Shown one piece after another: positions 1 to 7,642 of a DNA stretch of 38,837 nucleotides (within the stretch, counting starts at the first letter, position 1; every line of letters begins with the position of its first letter). This stretch comes from Mesorhizobium silamurunense. Lineage in GTDB: Bacteria > Pseudomonadota > Alphaproteobacteria > Rhizobiales > Rhizobiaceae. The position numbers and the translations under genes were made by a program. The stretch lies in the NCBI RefSeq assembly GCF_014843825.1, contig NZ_JHQR01000269.1, forward strand, positions 1 through 38,837, given 5' to 3'. A model generated the notes under the pieces. That model had not been told where the DNA came from. It did no database searches and was given only the letters and a program-made list of their open reading frames with translations.

Positions 1-2237
1 CCGTCGGTCACCGTGTAGGTGGCGGAGGCGGCGCCCGTGCCGATCACCGGATTGTCGGCGGTGAAGGAATAGCTGCCGTCGGCCTTGACCTTGATGAAGC
101 CGTCGCCGATGTCGATCGCCTGCGAGTAGCCGTCTTGGCCGAAGACCAGCAGCGTGCCGTCGATATGCGTCACCGTGGCGCCATCGGCGCCTGCGACGAA
201 GTCCAGCGTGCCGGTGATCGTCGCGCCTTCGGCGATGTTCTGCGAGGCTTCCGTGCTAGCCGTTGGCACATCATCGACGATCTTGACGCTCAGCGTGCCG
301 TTGTCGCTCTGGCCGTCCAGGTCGGTCAGCGTAACGGTGAAATTCTCGAACAGGCTGTTGGCGCCCTGAACCGGGTCGTGCGCCTCGTTGTCGACGAGCG
401 TGTAGGTATAGGTGACCTGGCCGGTGCCGGCATCATAGCCGGTCACCGTCAGTGTGTTGCCGAGCGCCGTCGTGAAGGAACCACCGGTAAACACGCCGTT
501 GGTGATGAAGTCGTGTCCGTCGATCTTCAGCGAGGCGATGCCGTCGGGCGAAGAGATCGTGAATGTCCCGGTATTGGTCTCGGATTGGTCGGTCTCGGGT
601 GCAGGATTCTGCGCTTCGCCGGAACCCTCCGATCCTGAGCTTGCTGGCAGGCCCTTCTCGTAAACGATCGTGTCGCCTCCGTTGGCCTCCGGCGTCAGGT
701 CGCTGATGGTTGGCGTCGAGTTGCCGATCGCGATCGTCAGCGTGGTGTGCGAGGTGTCGCCGTCGCCGTCCTTGATCGTGTAGGTGAAGACGTCGTTAAC
801 GCCGCCGGGCGTGTTGGCGTCGCGCGCATAGGTGTAGCTGCCGTCGGAGTGGAGCGTCAGCTTGCCGTAGGCACCCTGGACCTGCACGTCGAGCGTGCTT
901 GCGTCGACCAGATCGGCATTCGTGGTACCCTTGGCAACGCCAACCACCGTCGCGCCATCGGCGCCTTGGGTATCGGCAACGCCGTCCGTCGTATTGGTAT
1001 CGCCCGCATCGGTGCCGCCAACCAGCACATTGCCCGTCGCCGGGCCGACCTGGCCGGCCGCGACGCTGTCGGTGTCGGCGATCGCCGTCGGCACGTCGTC
1101 GATGATGGCGACGGCAAAAGTGGTGCTGGCCGTATCGCCGTCGGAGTCCGTGACGGTGATGCTGAAATTGTCCGGAACCGTATCGTTCTGATCGTATCCG
1201 TTCGTATGTTCGGGATGGGTGACCGACTCGGTCACCGTGTAATTATATTCGATAGCACCGGTGCCCGGATCGAAGGAGACGATCGTGATGTAGCCGAACT
1301 GGCCCTGGATCTGCTGGCCCGTGCCGGTGACGATGACCCCGTTGATGACGATCGATCCGATGCCATCCGGCGCGTCGATAGTGATCGTTCCGATGCTGGA
1401 CGTTTCCGCGTTACTCGGCGCGTCGCTGCCCGGTGACTGTGTCGGCCCGCCGTTCAAGCCGGTCTCGCTGGCCGCCTCGTCCGGGTTGAGCAGCGACACT
1501 GCCACAACGGAAACGCCCTTGTCGGTGGCGACGGAGGGAAACAGCTCACGGTTCTCCGGCTGCCCGAACTGCAATGCGGTCGGCGGCAAAAGCGCCGTCA
1601 GGCCGAATCCGTCGCCGATCCCGCCCGGAGGCTGTTCGAAATTTCCACCGGCGCTGCTTGGCGACCCGTTTCCGCCGGCCGAGATCGAGCCGTCGGCGCC
1701 GAAGGCGACATCGACATGGCTCGCTTCAAGGGTCGCGATCAGGGCAACGCGCGGCACCTCGACGTCGCCGATGATGAAGGTCGGCACGTTCAGCGCGCCG
1801 TCCTTGATGACGATCTCGGATCCGTCGGGCTGCACCAGCACCAGATTGTGGCCGTCGACCTTGATGTTGTCGATAGAGACATTGGCCGGAAGCTTCACGA
1901 CATTGCCGGCCTCGGCGTGATATTCATGTGGAACATTCGAGGCCGCTGCGTTCGCCGCCGGTGCGTTTCCGGCAGGAGCGTTGGATGCAGGGGCGTTGGC
2001 GTCGGCCGCCGGCTTGTCTGCCCCCGGCTTGTCTGCCTCTTGTACGTTCTGTGCGTTGGCCGCGCCCTGCGCCGGCGCGCCGCTTCCCACATCGACCGGC
2101 ACAGGCTCGCCTGCTGCGGGTGCCGCCTGGCCGCCGGAGGCCTGTGCGACTTGGACACCCGAAATCGGGTGTTCGCCGACAGTCGCGTGCTCGTCCCAGG
2201 AATTGGAAACGGTGTCGAATTCGATACTGTTCGTCAT
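1..2237 (-). CDS. Large repeat-containing type I secreted adhesin (BapA/LapA-like), 3' end outside window
   Basis: ATG at 2237 is preceded by GAGGGG at about 8 nt spacing. The frame stays open for 745 codons to the window edge, so the C terminus (where RTX repeats and the secretion signal would lie) is not visible. There is no Sec signal peptide. Residues 30-103 are a low-complexity Ala/Pro/Asn stretch with PAAG at 40-43. Residues about 104-170 resemble the prefix domain of BapA/LapF-type adhesins (VVKLPANVSIDNIKV, then a GSEIVIKDG stretch). From about 277 onward there are Asp/Gly/Thr-rich modules of about 110-200 residues of the T1SS-143/VCBS kind, recognised by TITIDAPDGIGSIVING, VTDSDGDT, DDVPTA and SDGSYTYA. 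Such proteins are exported through TolC/ABC/HlyD channels and stay at the cell surface for attachment. The neighbouring secretion operon and LapG-like protease fit this. The family call is firm; the ligand and full size are unknown. Confidence 0.85.
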   Translation of the reverse strand, partial: MTNSIEFDTVSNSWDEHATVGEHPISGVQVAQASGGQAAPAAGEPVPVDVGSGAPAQGAANAQNVQEADKPGADKPAADANAPASNAPAGNAPAANAAASNVPHEYHAEAGNVVKLPANVSIDNIKVDGHNLVLVQPDGSEIVIKDGALNVPTFIIGDVEVPRVALIATLEASHVDVAFGADGSISAGGNGSPSSAGGNFEQPPGGIGDGFGLTALLPPTALQFGQPENRELFPSVATDKGVSVVAVSLLNPDEAASETGLNGGPTQSPGSDAPSNAETSSIGTITIDAPDGIGSIVINGVIVTGTGQQIQGQFGYITIVSFDPGTGAIEYNYTVTESVTHPEHTNGYDQNDTVPDNFSITVTDSDGDTASTTFAVAIIDDVPTAIADTDSVAAGQVGPATGNVLVGGTDAGDTNTTDGVADTQGADGATVVGVAKGTTNADLVDASTLDVQVQGAYGKLTLHSDGSYTYARDANTPGGVNDVFTYTIKDGDGDTSHTTLTIAIGNSTPTISDLTPEANGGDTIVYEKGLPASSGSEGSGEAQNPAPETDQSETNTGTFTISSPDGIASLKIDGHDFITNGVFTGGSFTTALGNTLTVTGYDAGTGQVTYTYTLVDNEAHDPVQGANSLFENFTVTLTDLDGQSDNGTLSVKIVDDVPTASTEASQNIAEGATITGTLDFVAGADGATVTHIDGTLLVFGQDGYSQAIDIGDGFIKVKADGSYSFTADNPVIGTGAASATYTVTD

Positions 2238-2560
2238 AGCTCAAGCCCCTCTGGCATTTCCCGGAAAGAGACATGCGAGCATCGAACTTTACAACACACC
2301 TTCAATCTTTTTCATATATCTGAATATGTATGGATTTGCATTTTTTACACTTGGTAAATCGTCATGATATACCCAGCTATGTATTCCCGAAGGTGCCTTG
2401 GGATCGGTTGAGAAGCGCGACGACGGTTCGGTAAACGAGAGTATTAATTTGAATAAAATTTGACGTAAAACAGAATAGATTGATTCGCGGAACTTTACCC
2501 ACCTTCATTTCCGATAATTTGAGACAAGATTGGTAGCGTCCACAGTCAAAGGTGGGCGTT
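2238..2560. promoter_or_regulatory. AT-rich divergent control region between adhesin and LapG-like protease
   Basis: This stretch of 323 nt holds no convincing gene and is much more AT-rich than its surroundings, with runs such as TTCATATATC and TTGAATAAAATTTGACG around 2300-2470. It must carry the start signals for the adhesin (leftward) and the protease (rightward). I could not place a -35/-10 pair with good spacing on either strand, so no single promoter is called. Confidence 0.4.
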
Positions 2561-3532
2561 ATGAAAATACAAAAAGCTGCCCCGGCGGCGTCGGGGGTCA
2601 AGGTTCTGCTGCTGGCAATCGGCCTCGCCGGTCTGCCGAATGCGTCATCCGCCGGCGCGATCTCCATTGGAAATCCAGCCCTTCAGACGGTGTCTGCGCC
2701 GGTCAATCTCGGCGGCGTTTCGCTGGCCAGATTGCAGCTCTGGCAGCCTGTCGCCGCCTACCGGATAACCGGTGTCGTCAGCGTCTATAGCCCCCTCGAA
2801 GCCCACCCGACGGCAGGTTCTTCAAACGGAGAGGCCGCCCCTGGCATCGATCCGATCCGGACGGCGGCGATCATTCCGGGCGTGTTCGGGTCGGTCGCCT
2901 TGTCCATGCACAACTTCCCGGTCGCCGCGCGCTGGGCCCCTGTCTACCAGGCGATCCTCGACTGCACGGCCGGAAGTCCCTGCGATCGCGAGAACGCCGC
3001 CTTTGCCGGAATCGTCGACATCGCCAGCAACAAGGGTTTTCGCGACAAGCTGGCTTTCGTCAACAGCAGCATCAACCGCCTGATCGCCTATCGCAAGGAC
3101 AGCGTCGTCTACGGCAAGCTCGACTACTGGGCGAAACCATCGGAGATCCTCGAGCATCGCGCCGGCGACTGCGAGGATTTCGCCATACTGAAGATGGCGG
3201 CGCTGTTGCGCGCCGGGATCCCGGCGCAGAGCATGTCGCTCGTCGTGCTGCAGGATCGCCGCCGGAAATTCTTCCACGCCGTCCTGTCCGTGAGCACGGG
3301 AAGCGGCGCCTTTATCCTGGACAGCCTCAGCAACAATGTGGCGATGGATAGCGACCTTCCCGACTATGTCCCGCTCTACTCCTTCAGCACCGATCGCGCC
3401 TGGATCCACGGAAAGAAGTCCGGTTCCCAGATCGCAGACATCGCCGGCGGTTTCGCGACGGTGGCGCCCGGCGAAGGCTCTTCGCCGGATACGGCGGTGA
3501 CGCCCGCAACATCTGGTTTGGGTGCGAGATAG
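2561..3532 (+). CDS. LapG-like periplasmic transglutaminase-type cysteine protease (peptidase C93/BTLCP)
   Basis: A 323-residue protein. The ATG at 2561 is preferred over an in-frame GTG at 2552 because AAAGGTGGG sits just upstream of it. The N terminus is a signal peptide (VLLLAIGLAGLPNASSAGA). The papain/transglutaminase-like catalytic set is visible: Cys204 in GDCEDFA, His239 in FFHAVLSV and Asp254 in FILDSL, with an acidic DCED patch that in LapG homologues helps bind calcium. The family cleaves the N-terminal retention region of LapA-type adhesins in the periplasm and so releases them from the surface; in known systems LapD, a c-di-GMP receptor, sequesters the protease. Divergent pairing with the adhesin suggests that is its substrate (inference). 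It ends 9 nt from the convergent RHH/PAS gene. No lapD is present in the window. Confidence 0.85.
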   Translation: MKIQKAAPAASGVKVLLLAIGLAGLPNASSAGAISIGNPALQTVSAPVNLGGVSLARLQLWQPVAAYRITGVVSVYSPLEAHPTAGSSNGEAAPGIDPIRTAAIIPGVFGSVALSMHNFPVAARWAPVYQAILDCTAGSPCDRENAAFAGIVDIASNKGFRDKLAFVNSSINRLIAYRKDSVVYGKLDYWAKPSEILEHRAGDCEDFAILKMAALLRAGIPAQSMSLVVLQDRRRKFFHAVLSVSTGSGAFILDSLSNNVAMDSDLPDYVPLYSFSTDRAWIHGKKSGSQIADIAGGFATVAPGEGSSPDTAVTPATSGLGAR

Positions 3533-3541
3533 ACCGCCCGT

Positions 3542-4183
3542 CTAGCCGTTGAAGACGAACGCCATCAACAGTTCCGGCTCTGTGACGGGCGCGCGCACGG
3601 CGCTGAGCTGGCCCCGGTAGCGGCGCTCGCCGGCGCCGATGACAAAGCCGGTGGTGACCGGGGTGTCGCCGTTGGCGTCGAGCCGGGCAAAAACGTCGGT
3701 GACGTTCAAGTCCAGCGCCAGCTTGAGGTCCTGTTTGCCGTCTTCGCCCGGTGCGCTCGGCAACTGACGCCTGACCAATTGCTGAAACGACGTGTTGAAC
3801 GCCAGGATCTTCTTGGACGACGACAGCGCGAAGGCGGGCGAGGGACAGGCGACCAGGATCGCGTTGATCGTCCGGATCGAGGCGAGCTTGCGCAACTCCG
3901 TGCTTTCCTCGGCGAGGCCACGCATGCACGCGACCCGGATCGCCGAGGTGAGATTCCCTTGGTCCGGATGATTTTCGGCGATCTCCTCGACCAGCATGCC
4001 GATCGTGCATTTGCGGCTTTCGGCCATCTGCTTCAGCGAGGCCCAGAAGGCGCGCTCCAGCCGGATGCCGCGCCGCACACCGCCGCGTGCCACGACCCGG
4101 AACTCCGGGCCGAAATCCTCGGCCACGAGCAACGGCAGCAGTCGTTCGCGCGGAGCACCGGGGCGGGAGGCGCTATCGTTCAC
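3542..4183 (-). CDS. Ribbon-helix-helix DNA-binding protein with C-terminal PAS-like domain
   Basis: A 213-residue protein starting at GTG 4183, set by GGAGG with 6 nt spacing. The start overlaps the hlyD stop by 11 nt, so translation is probably coupled. Residues about 28-90 match the RHH_4 family pattern (RRGIRLERAFWASLKQMA, then GNLTSAIRVACM), a MetJ/Arc-type fold in alphaproteobacteria. Residues about 106-213 read like a PAS fold: INAILVACPSPAFALSS, FNTSFQQLV, a linker, then strands ending GQLSAVRAP and LLMAFVFNG. No kinase, cyclase or receiver domain is present. As the last gene of the secretion operon it may be a ligand- or redox-sensing local regulator of the adhesin, protease or operon; that role is inference. 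The RHH call is strong and the PAS call moderate. Confidence 0.75.
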   Translation of the reverse strand: MNDSASRPGAPRERLLPLLVAEDFGPEFRVVARGGVRRGIRLERAFWASLKQMAESRKCTIGMLVEEIAENHPDQGNLTSAIRVACMRGLAEESTELRKLASIRTINAILVACPSPAFALSSSKKILAFNTSFQQLVRRQLPSAPGEDGKQDLKLALDLNVTDVFARLDANGDTPVTTGFVIGAGERRYRGQLSAVRAPVTEPELLMAFVFNG

Positions 4184-5462
4184 TCATCGCCTCCTGACGC
4201 GCCTTGTTGATGGGCTTCAAAAGATAGTTGAGGATCGTCTTGCGGCCGGTCTTGATGTCGACCGAGCAGATCATGCCGGGGATGATGGAATAGGTCTTGC
4301 CGTTTCTTTGCAGCGTGGATTTCTCGGTCGCGACGCGCACCTGGTAATAGGGTTCGCCCGTCTTCTGGTCGACCAGGCTGTCGGCGGTGATGTTCGAGAC
4401 CTTGCCCTCGATGCCGCCGAAGATCGAAAAATCATAAGCCGTGACCTTGATCAGCGCGTCCTGGTCCGGCTGGATGAAGGCGACGTCGCGCGGCGAGACC
4501 CGCGCCTCGACCAGCAGCGTCTCCGAGGTCGGCACGATACCGGCCACGACCGCGCCCGGCTGCACGAAAGCGCCGAGCGTGTTGACGTCGAGCGTGTTGA
4601 CGATGCCGTCGACAGGCGAGCGGATATCGGTCCGCGCCACCTTGTCGGTGGCGCCGCGGATGGTTTCGTCCACCACCGAGAGGTCCGCCAGCGCCTGCGT
4701 CAAGTCGCTCAATGCTTCCTGCTGCAATTGCAGGCCGAGTTCGTCGACTTGAAGCTGCGCCTCGGTGATGGCCGCCTTGCTCTTCTTGATGGTCTCTCCG
4801 GCAAGGTTGAGCTGCCCACGCAGATCGGTCTGCTCGCGCTCGACGCGGATCTGTTCGGTCCTGGCCATCAGGCCCTTCTTGACCATGGGTTCGATCAGCG
4901 CCGTTTCCTGGTCGCTGACGGCCAGGCTCTTGGACAGGCGGTCGGAATTGGCGGTCGCCTCGTCGAGCTCCTTCTCGCGCTGATCGAGACGCGACTTCAG
5001 CACCGACAGCTTCACTTGGAAGTTGTCGCGGCGCGCAATGAGCAGCTTCTGCTCGTTGTCGCAGATTTCCGGCGCGATCTTCTGGATATTGGACGGACAG
5101 GGGAACGCGCCCTCGAGGGTGCCGCTCTGCTCGAATTTGAGCCTGGCGATGCGCGCCTGCAGCGCCCGCGCCTTGGCCTGCTCCTCGCCCAGGCTCGAAG
5201 TGTTACCTGTGTTATCGAGGCGGATGATCAGGTCGTTCTTCTTGACCGTCTGGCCGATCTTGACCGCGATTTCCTGAACGACGCCGGCTTCGCTCGCCTG
5301 TATGATCTGGGTCTTGGAAGCGGGAATGACCTTGCCGTCGCCGCGCGCGATCTCATCGACCTCGGCAAAGGATGCCCAGGCGGTGAAGGCCGCGAACAGC
5401 GCCCCTATGATGTAGACGGACGCCGATGCGAAAAGCGGCGGCCGGTCTTCTTTTGCAAACAT
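4173..5462 (-). CDS. HlyD-family type I secretion periplasmic adaptor
   Basis: A 429-residue membrane-fusion protein. One N-terminal membrane helix (about residues 14-33, VYIIGALFAAFTAWASFA) is followed by the typical GDGKVIPASKTQIIQ start of the lipoyl/barrel region, a long coiled-coil hairpin (about 90-250, rich in Glu/Gln/Arg/Leu) and a C-terminal barrel region (VRVATEKSTLQRNGK, then IIPGMICSVDIKTGRKTILNYLLKP). The protein bridges the inner-membrane ABC exporter and the TolC-like outer-membrane channel. It starts 17 nt after the ABC gene and overlaps the next gene, so these form one operon. Length and order are normal for LapC/HlyD homologues. The cargo is most likely the adhesin at 1-2237. 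Confidence 0.92.
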   Translation of the reverse strand: MFAKEDRPPLFASASVYIIGALFAAFTAWASFAEVDEIARGDGKVIPASKTQIIQASEAGVVQEIAVKIGQTVKKNDLIIRLDNTGNTSSLGEEQAKARALQARIARLKFEQSGTLEGAFPCPSNIQKIAPEICDNEQKLLIARRDNFQVKLSVLKSRLDQREKELDEATANSDRLSKSLAVSDQETALIEPMVKKGLMARTEQIRVEREQTDLRGQLNLAGETIKKSKAAITEAQLQVDELGLQLQQEALSDLTQALADLSVVDETIRGATDKVARTDIRSPVDGIVNTLDVNTLGAFVQPGAVVAGIVPTSETLLVEARVSPRDVAFIQPDQDALIKVTAYDFSIFGGIEGKVSNITADSLVDQKTGEPYYQVRVATEKSTLQRNGKTYSIIPGMICSVDIKTGRKTILNYLLKPINKARQEAMSER

Positions 5463-5479
5463 TCCCCAACGTGCCCCGG

Positions 5480-7612
5480 TCAGGCATTCGCCTTTTGCAA
5501 TGCCTGGATGACTTGTTCCTTCGCTCCGTCCGCGACTACACGGCCCTGCTCGATGACGATGAGGCGGTCGACCAGCTCCAGCATGCTGTAGCGATGGGTC
5601 GACACGATCAGCGTCGTGTTGCGGTCGAACGCCACTCTGAGCTGCTTGATCAACTGCCGTTCCGAGGCGAGATCCATCGAACCCGACGGCTCGTCTAGGA
5701 AGACGATTTTCGGCTTGGTCAAAAGCAGCCGCGCGATCGCCACCGCCTGCCTTTGGCCCCCCGAGAGATTGGTGCCCCGCTCGCCGACATTCATGTCGTA
5801 GCCGCGCGGATGCCGCGAGACGAAGTCATCGACGCCGGCGGCCTTCGCGGCATCGATGATCTCCTCGTCGGTCGCTTCCGGAGCGGCCATCAGAAGGTTT
5901 TCCTTGATGGTGCCCGAAAACAGGTCGCCGGCCTGCGCGACGATGCCGACCGCGGCGCGGACTTCCGAAGGGTGGTATTGGCGGATGTCAATGCCGTCGA
6001 TGAGCAGCTCTCCGGAAGTCGGCAGGAAGAGCCGGCCGATCAGGCGGCCCATCGTGGTCTTGCCGGAGCCGATGCGGCCGATGATGCCGATACGCTCGCC
6101 GGGCCGGACTGCGATGTTGAGCCCGTTCAGAACCTCGTTTTCGGTGCCCGGATAGGCAAAGCCGACATTCTTGAAGAGCATCGCGCCGCTGCGGATCGGC
6201 CGGTTGACGAAGCCGACCGTGTCGGGCCGGTCCTCCGGCTGCGCCATGATCGTGTTGACGATCCTGAGCGACAGCATGGCCTGCCGGAAGCGGGAGAGCG
6301 TGATGGCGATCTGGCCGAGCGGCGCGACCGCACGGCTCGCCAGCATGACGGTGCCGATGATCGCGCCTGTCGAGACCTCGCCTTCCGAGAAGGCGTAGGC
6401 GCCTGCAACCACCAGGGCGACGGTCACAAATTGCTGGATGGCGCCGGTGATGTTGCCGGCGGCGGCCGAAAGCTCCTTGATCTTCTCCGACGTGTTGGCC
6501 GCGTTCTTCGAGTGCTCGCCCCATTTGCGCAGCAGATAGGCCTCAGCGCGCAGCGACTTGATCGTCTCCAGCGTGGAAATGGATTCGACCAGGAGGGCCT
6601 GGCGCTGGGCTGCCTCGTTCATCGAGGCGGCGACCCGCTTGCCGATGCGCCGCTGCGTCACCAGCCCGACAATGACGGCGATCACGAAGGCCAGAGCCGG
6701 TATGATCACCAGCCAGCCGCCAATGGCGTAGATGACCAGCAGGAAGACGAAGACGAAAACCGTGTCGATGAACACGCTGATGGTGTTCGAGGTGAAGAAC
6801 TCGCGCACGAACTCGTACTGCGTGACGCGGTTCGCGTATTCGCCGGTCGAACCCGGCCGCGCCGAAAGCGACGAGTTGAGCACTTTCTCGAACAGCAGAT
6901 AGGAAATCCTCAGATCCGCCTTGCGCCCGGCATAGTCGATGAGCGAGGCGCGGGCGGTTTTCAGCAACAGATCGAACAGGATGGCCGCGCCGATCCCGAG
7001 CGCCAGCACCCAGAGCGTCGACATCGCCTTGTTCGGCAGGATGCGGTCGTAGACGTTCATGGTGAAGATCGGCGAGGCGATCGCCAGGAGGTTGATGAAG
7101 ACGGCCGACAACACGACCTTCGAATAGGTGCGCCAGAACGCCCCCATCGTTCCGGTCAGCCAATGGCGCCTTTCGATCCTGGGCGCCGTGCCGACCGTCA
7201 TCTCCTCGGCGGTGTTGGCATAGGTGATCGAGAATGAGGCGCCGCCGCTGATATAGCTCTCGGCGAGCTCGGATTTGCCGATCGAGGTGCGGCCGTTTTC
7301 CTGCGGCGCCGTCAGATATTGCCCGGACTCTGTCTCGGCGAGCAGCGCAACCGGCAACTGGCTGACGCGGAAGACGATGGCCGGAAGATCGACGCGGCCA
7401 CGCACGAAATCGCGATGGCTGAACGCCTGGACCTCGAGGCCGATGCGTTCGGCCAGGTGCCTGATATCGTCCGGCTCGATGCGCGTGTCCGAAATCGGCA
7501 CCCCGGCAAACAGCACGGTCTCCGCGCTCGGCCGGCCGAGATAGGCCGCAATCGCCGAGAAGCAGGCTTTGAAAGCCTCCTTGGGCGAGATGATGTTGGG
7601 CTGCTGATTCAC
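5480..7612 (-). CDS. Type I secretion ABC exporter with degenerate C39-like N-terminal domain (LapB/HlyB type)
   Basis: A 710-residue fused membrane/ATPase subunit starting with GTG at 7612. Residues 1-135 are a C39-peptidase-like domain in which the catalytic Cys and His are not conserved (the expected Cys aligns with Ala in EAFKACFSAIAAYLG and the His region reads SQLPVALLAE), so it probably binds substrate rather than cutting it. Residues about 155-430 form a six-helix exporter membrane domain (AVFINLLAIASPIFTMNVYDR and others). The nucleotide-binding domain carries Walker A GRIGSGKTT near 515, signature LSGGQRQAVAIARLL near 617, Walker B IVFLDEPSGSMD near 633 and switch His in STHRYSML near 670. 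It powers one-step export through HlyD and TolC partners encoded on either side. Confidence 0.93.
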   Translation of the reverse strand: MNQQPNIISPKEAFKACFSAIAAYLGRPSAETVLFAGVPISDTRIEPDDIRHLAERIGLEVQAFSHRDFVRGRVDLPAIVFRVSQLPVALLAETESGQYLTAPQENGRTSIGKSELAESYISGGASFSITYANTAEEMTVGTAPRIERRHWLTGTMGAFWRTYSKVVLSAVFINLLAIASPIFTMNVYDRILPNKAMSTLWVLALGIGAAILFDLLLKTARASLIDYAGRKADLRISYLLFEKVLNSSLSARPGSTGEYANRVTQYEFVREFFTSNTISVFIDTVFVFVFLLVIYAIGGWLVIIPALAFVIAVIVGLVTQRRIGKRVAASMNEAAQRQALLVESISTLETIKSLRAEAYLLRKWGEHSKNAANTSEKIKELSAAAGNITGAIQQFVTVALVVAGAYAFSEGEVSTGAIIGTVMLASRAVAPLGQIAITLSRFRQAMLSLRIVNTIMAQPEDRPDTVGFVNRPIRSGAMLFKNVGFAYPGTENEVLNGLNIAVRPGERIGIIGRIGSGKTTMGRLIGRLFLPTSGELLIDGIDIRQYHPSEVRAAVGIVAQAGDLFSGTIKENLLMAAPEATDEEIIDAAKAAGVDDFVSRHPRGYDMNVGERGTNLSGGQRQAVAIARLLLTKPKIVFLDEPSGSMDLASERQLIKQLRVAFDRNTTLIVSTHRYSMLELVDRLIVIEQGRVVADGAKEQVIQALQKANA

Positions 7613-7642
7613 GATCCGCCCCGAAGGACCAGAGATCGATGC

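Noticed and set aside
1..2237. RTX nonapeptide (GGxGxDxUx) arrays in the adhesin
   Set aside because: None are visible in the 745 residues present; they would be expected near the C terminus outside the window.
3996..7237. Long plus-strand open frames opposite the HlyD and ABC genes (531 and 494 codons)
   Set aside because: Arg/Asp/Gly-rich translations with no motif, lying exactly antisense to genes with clear domains.
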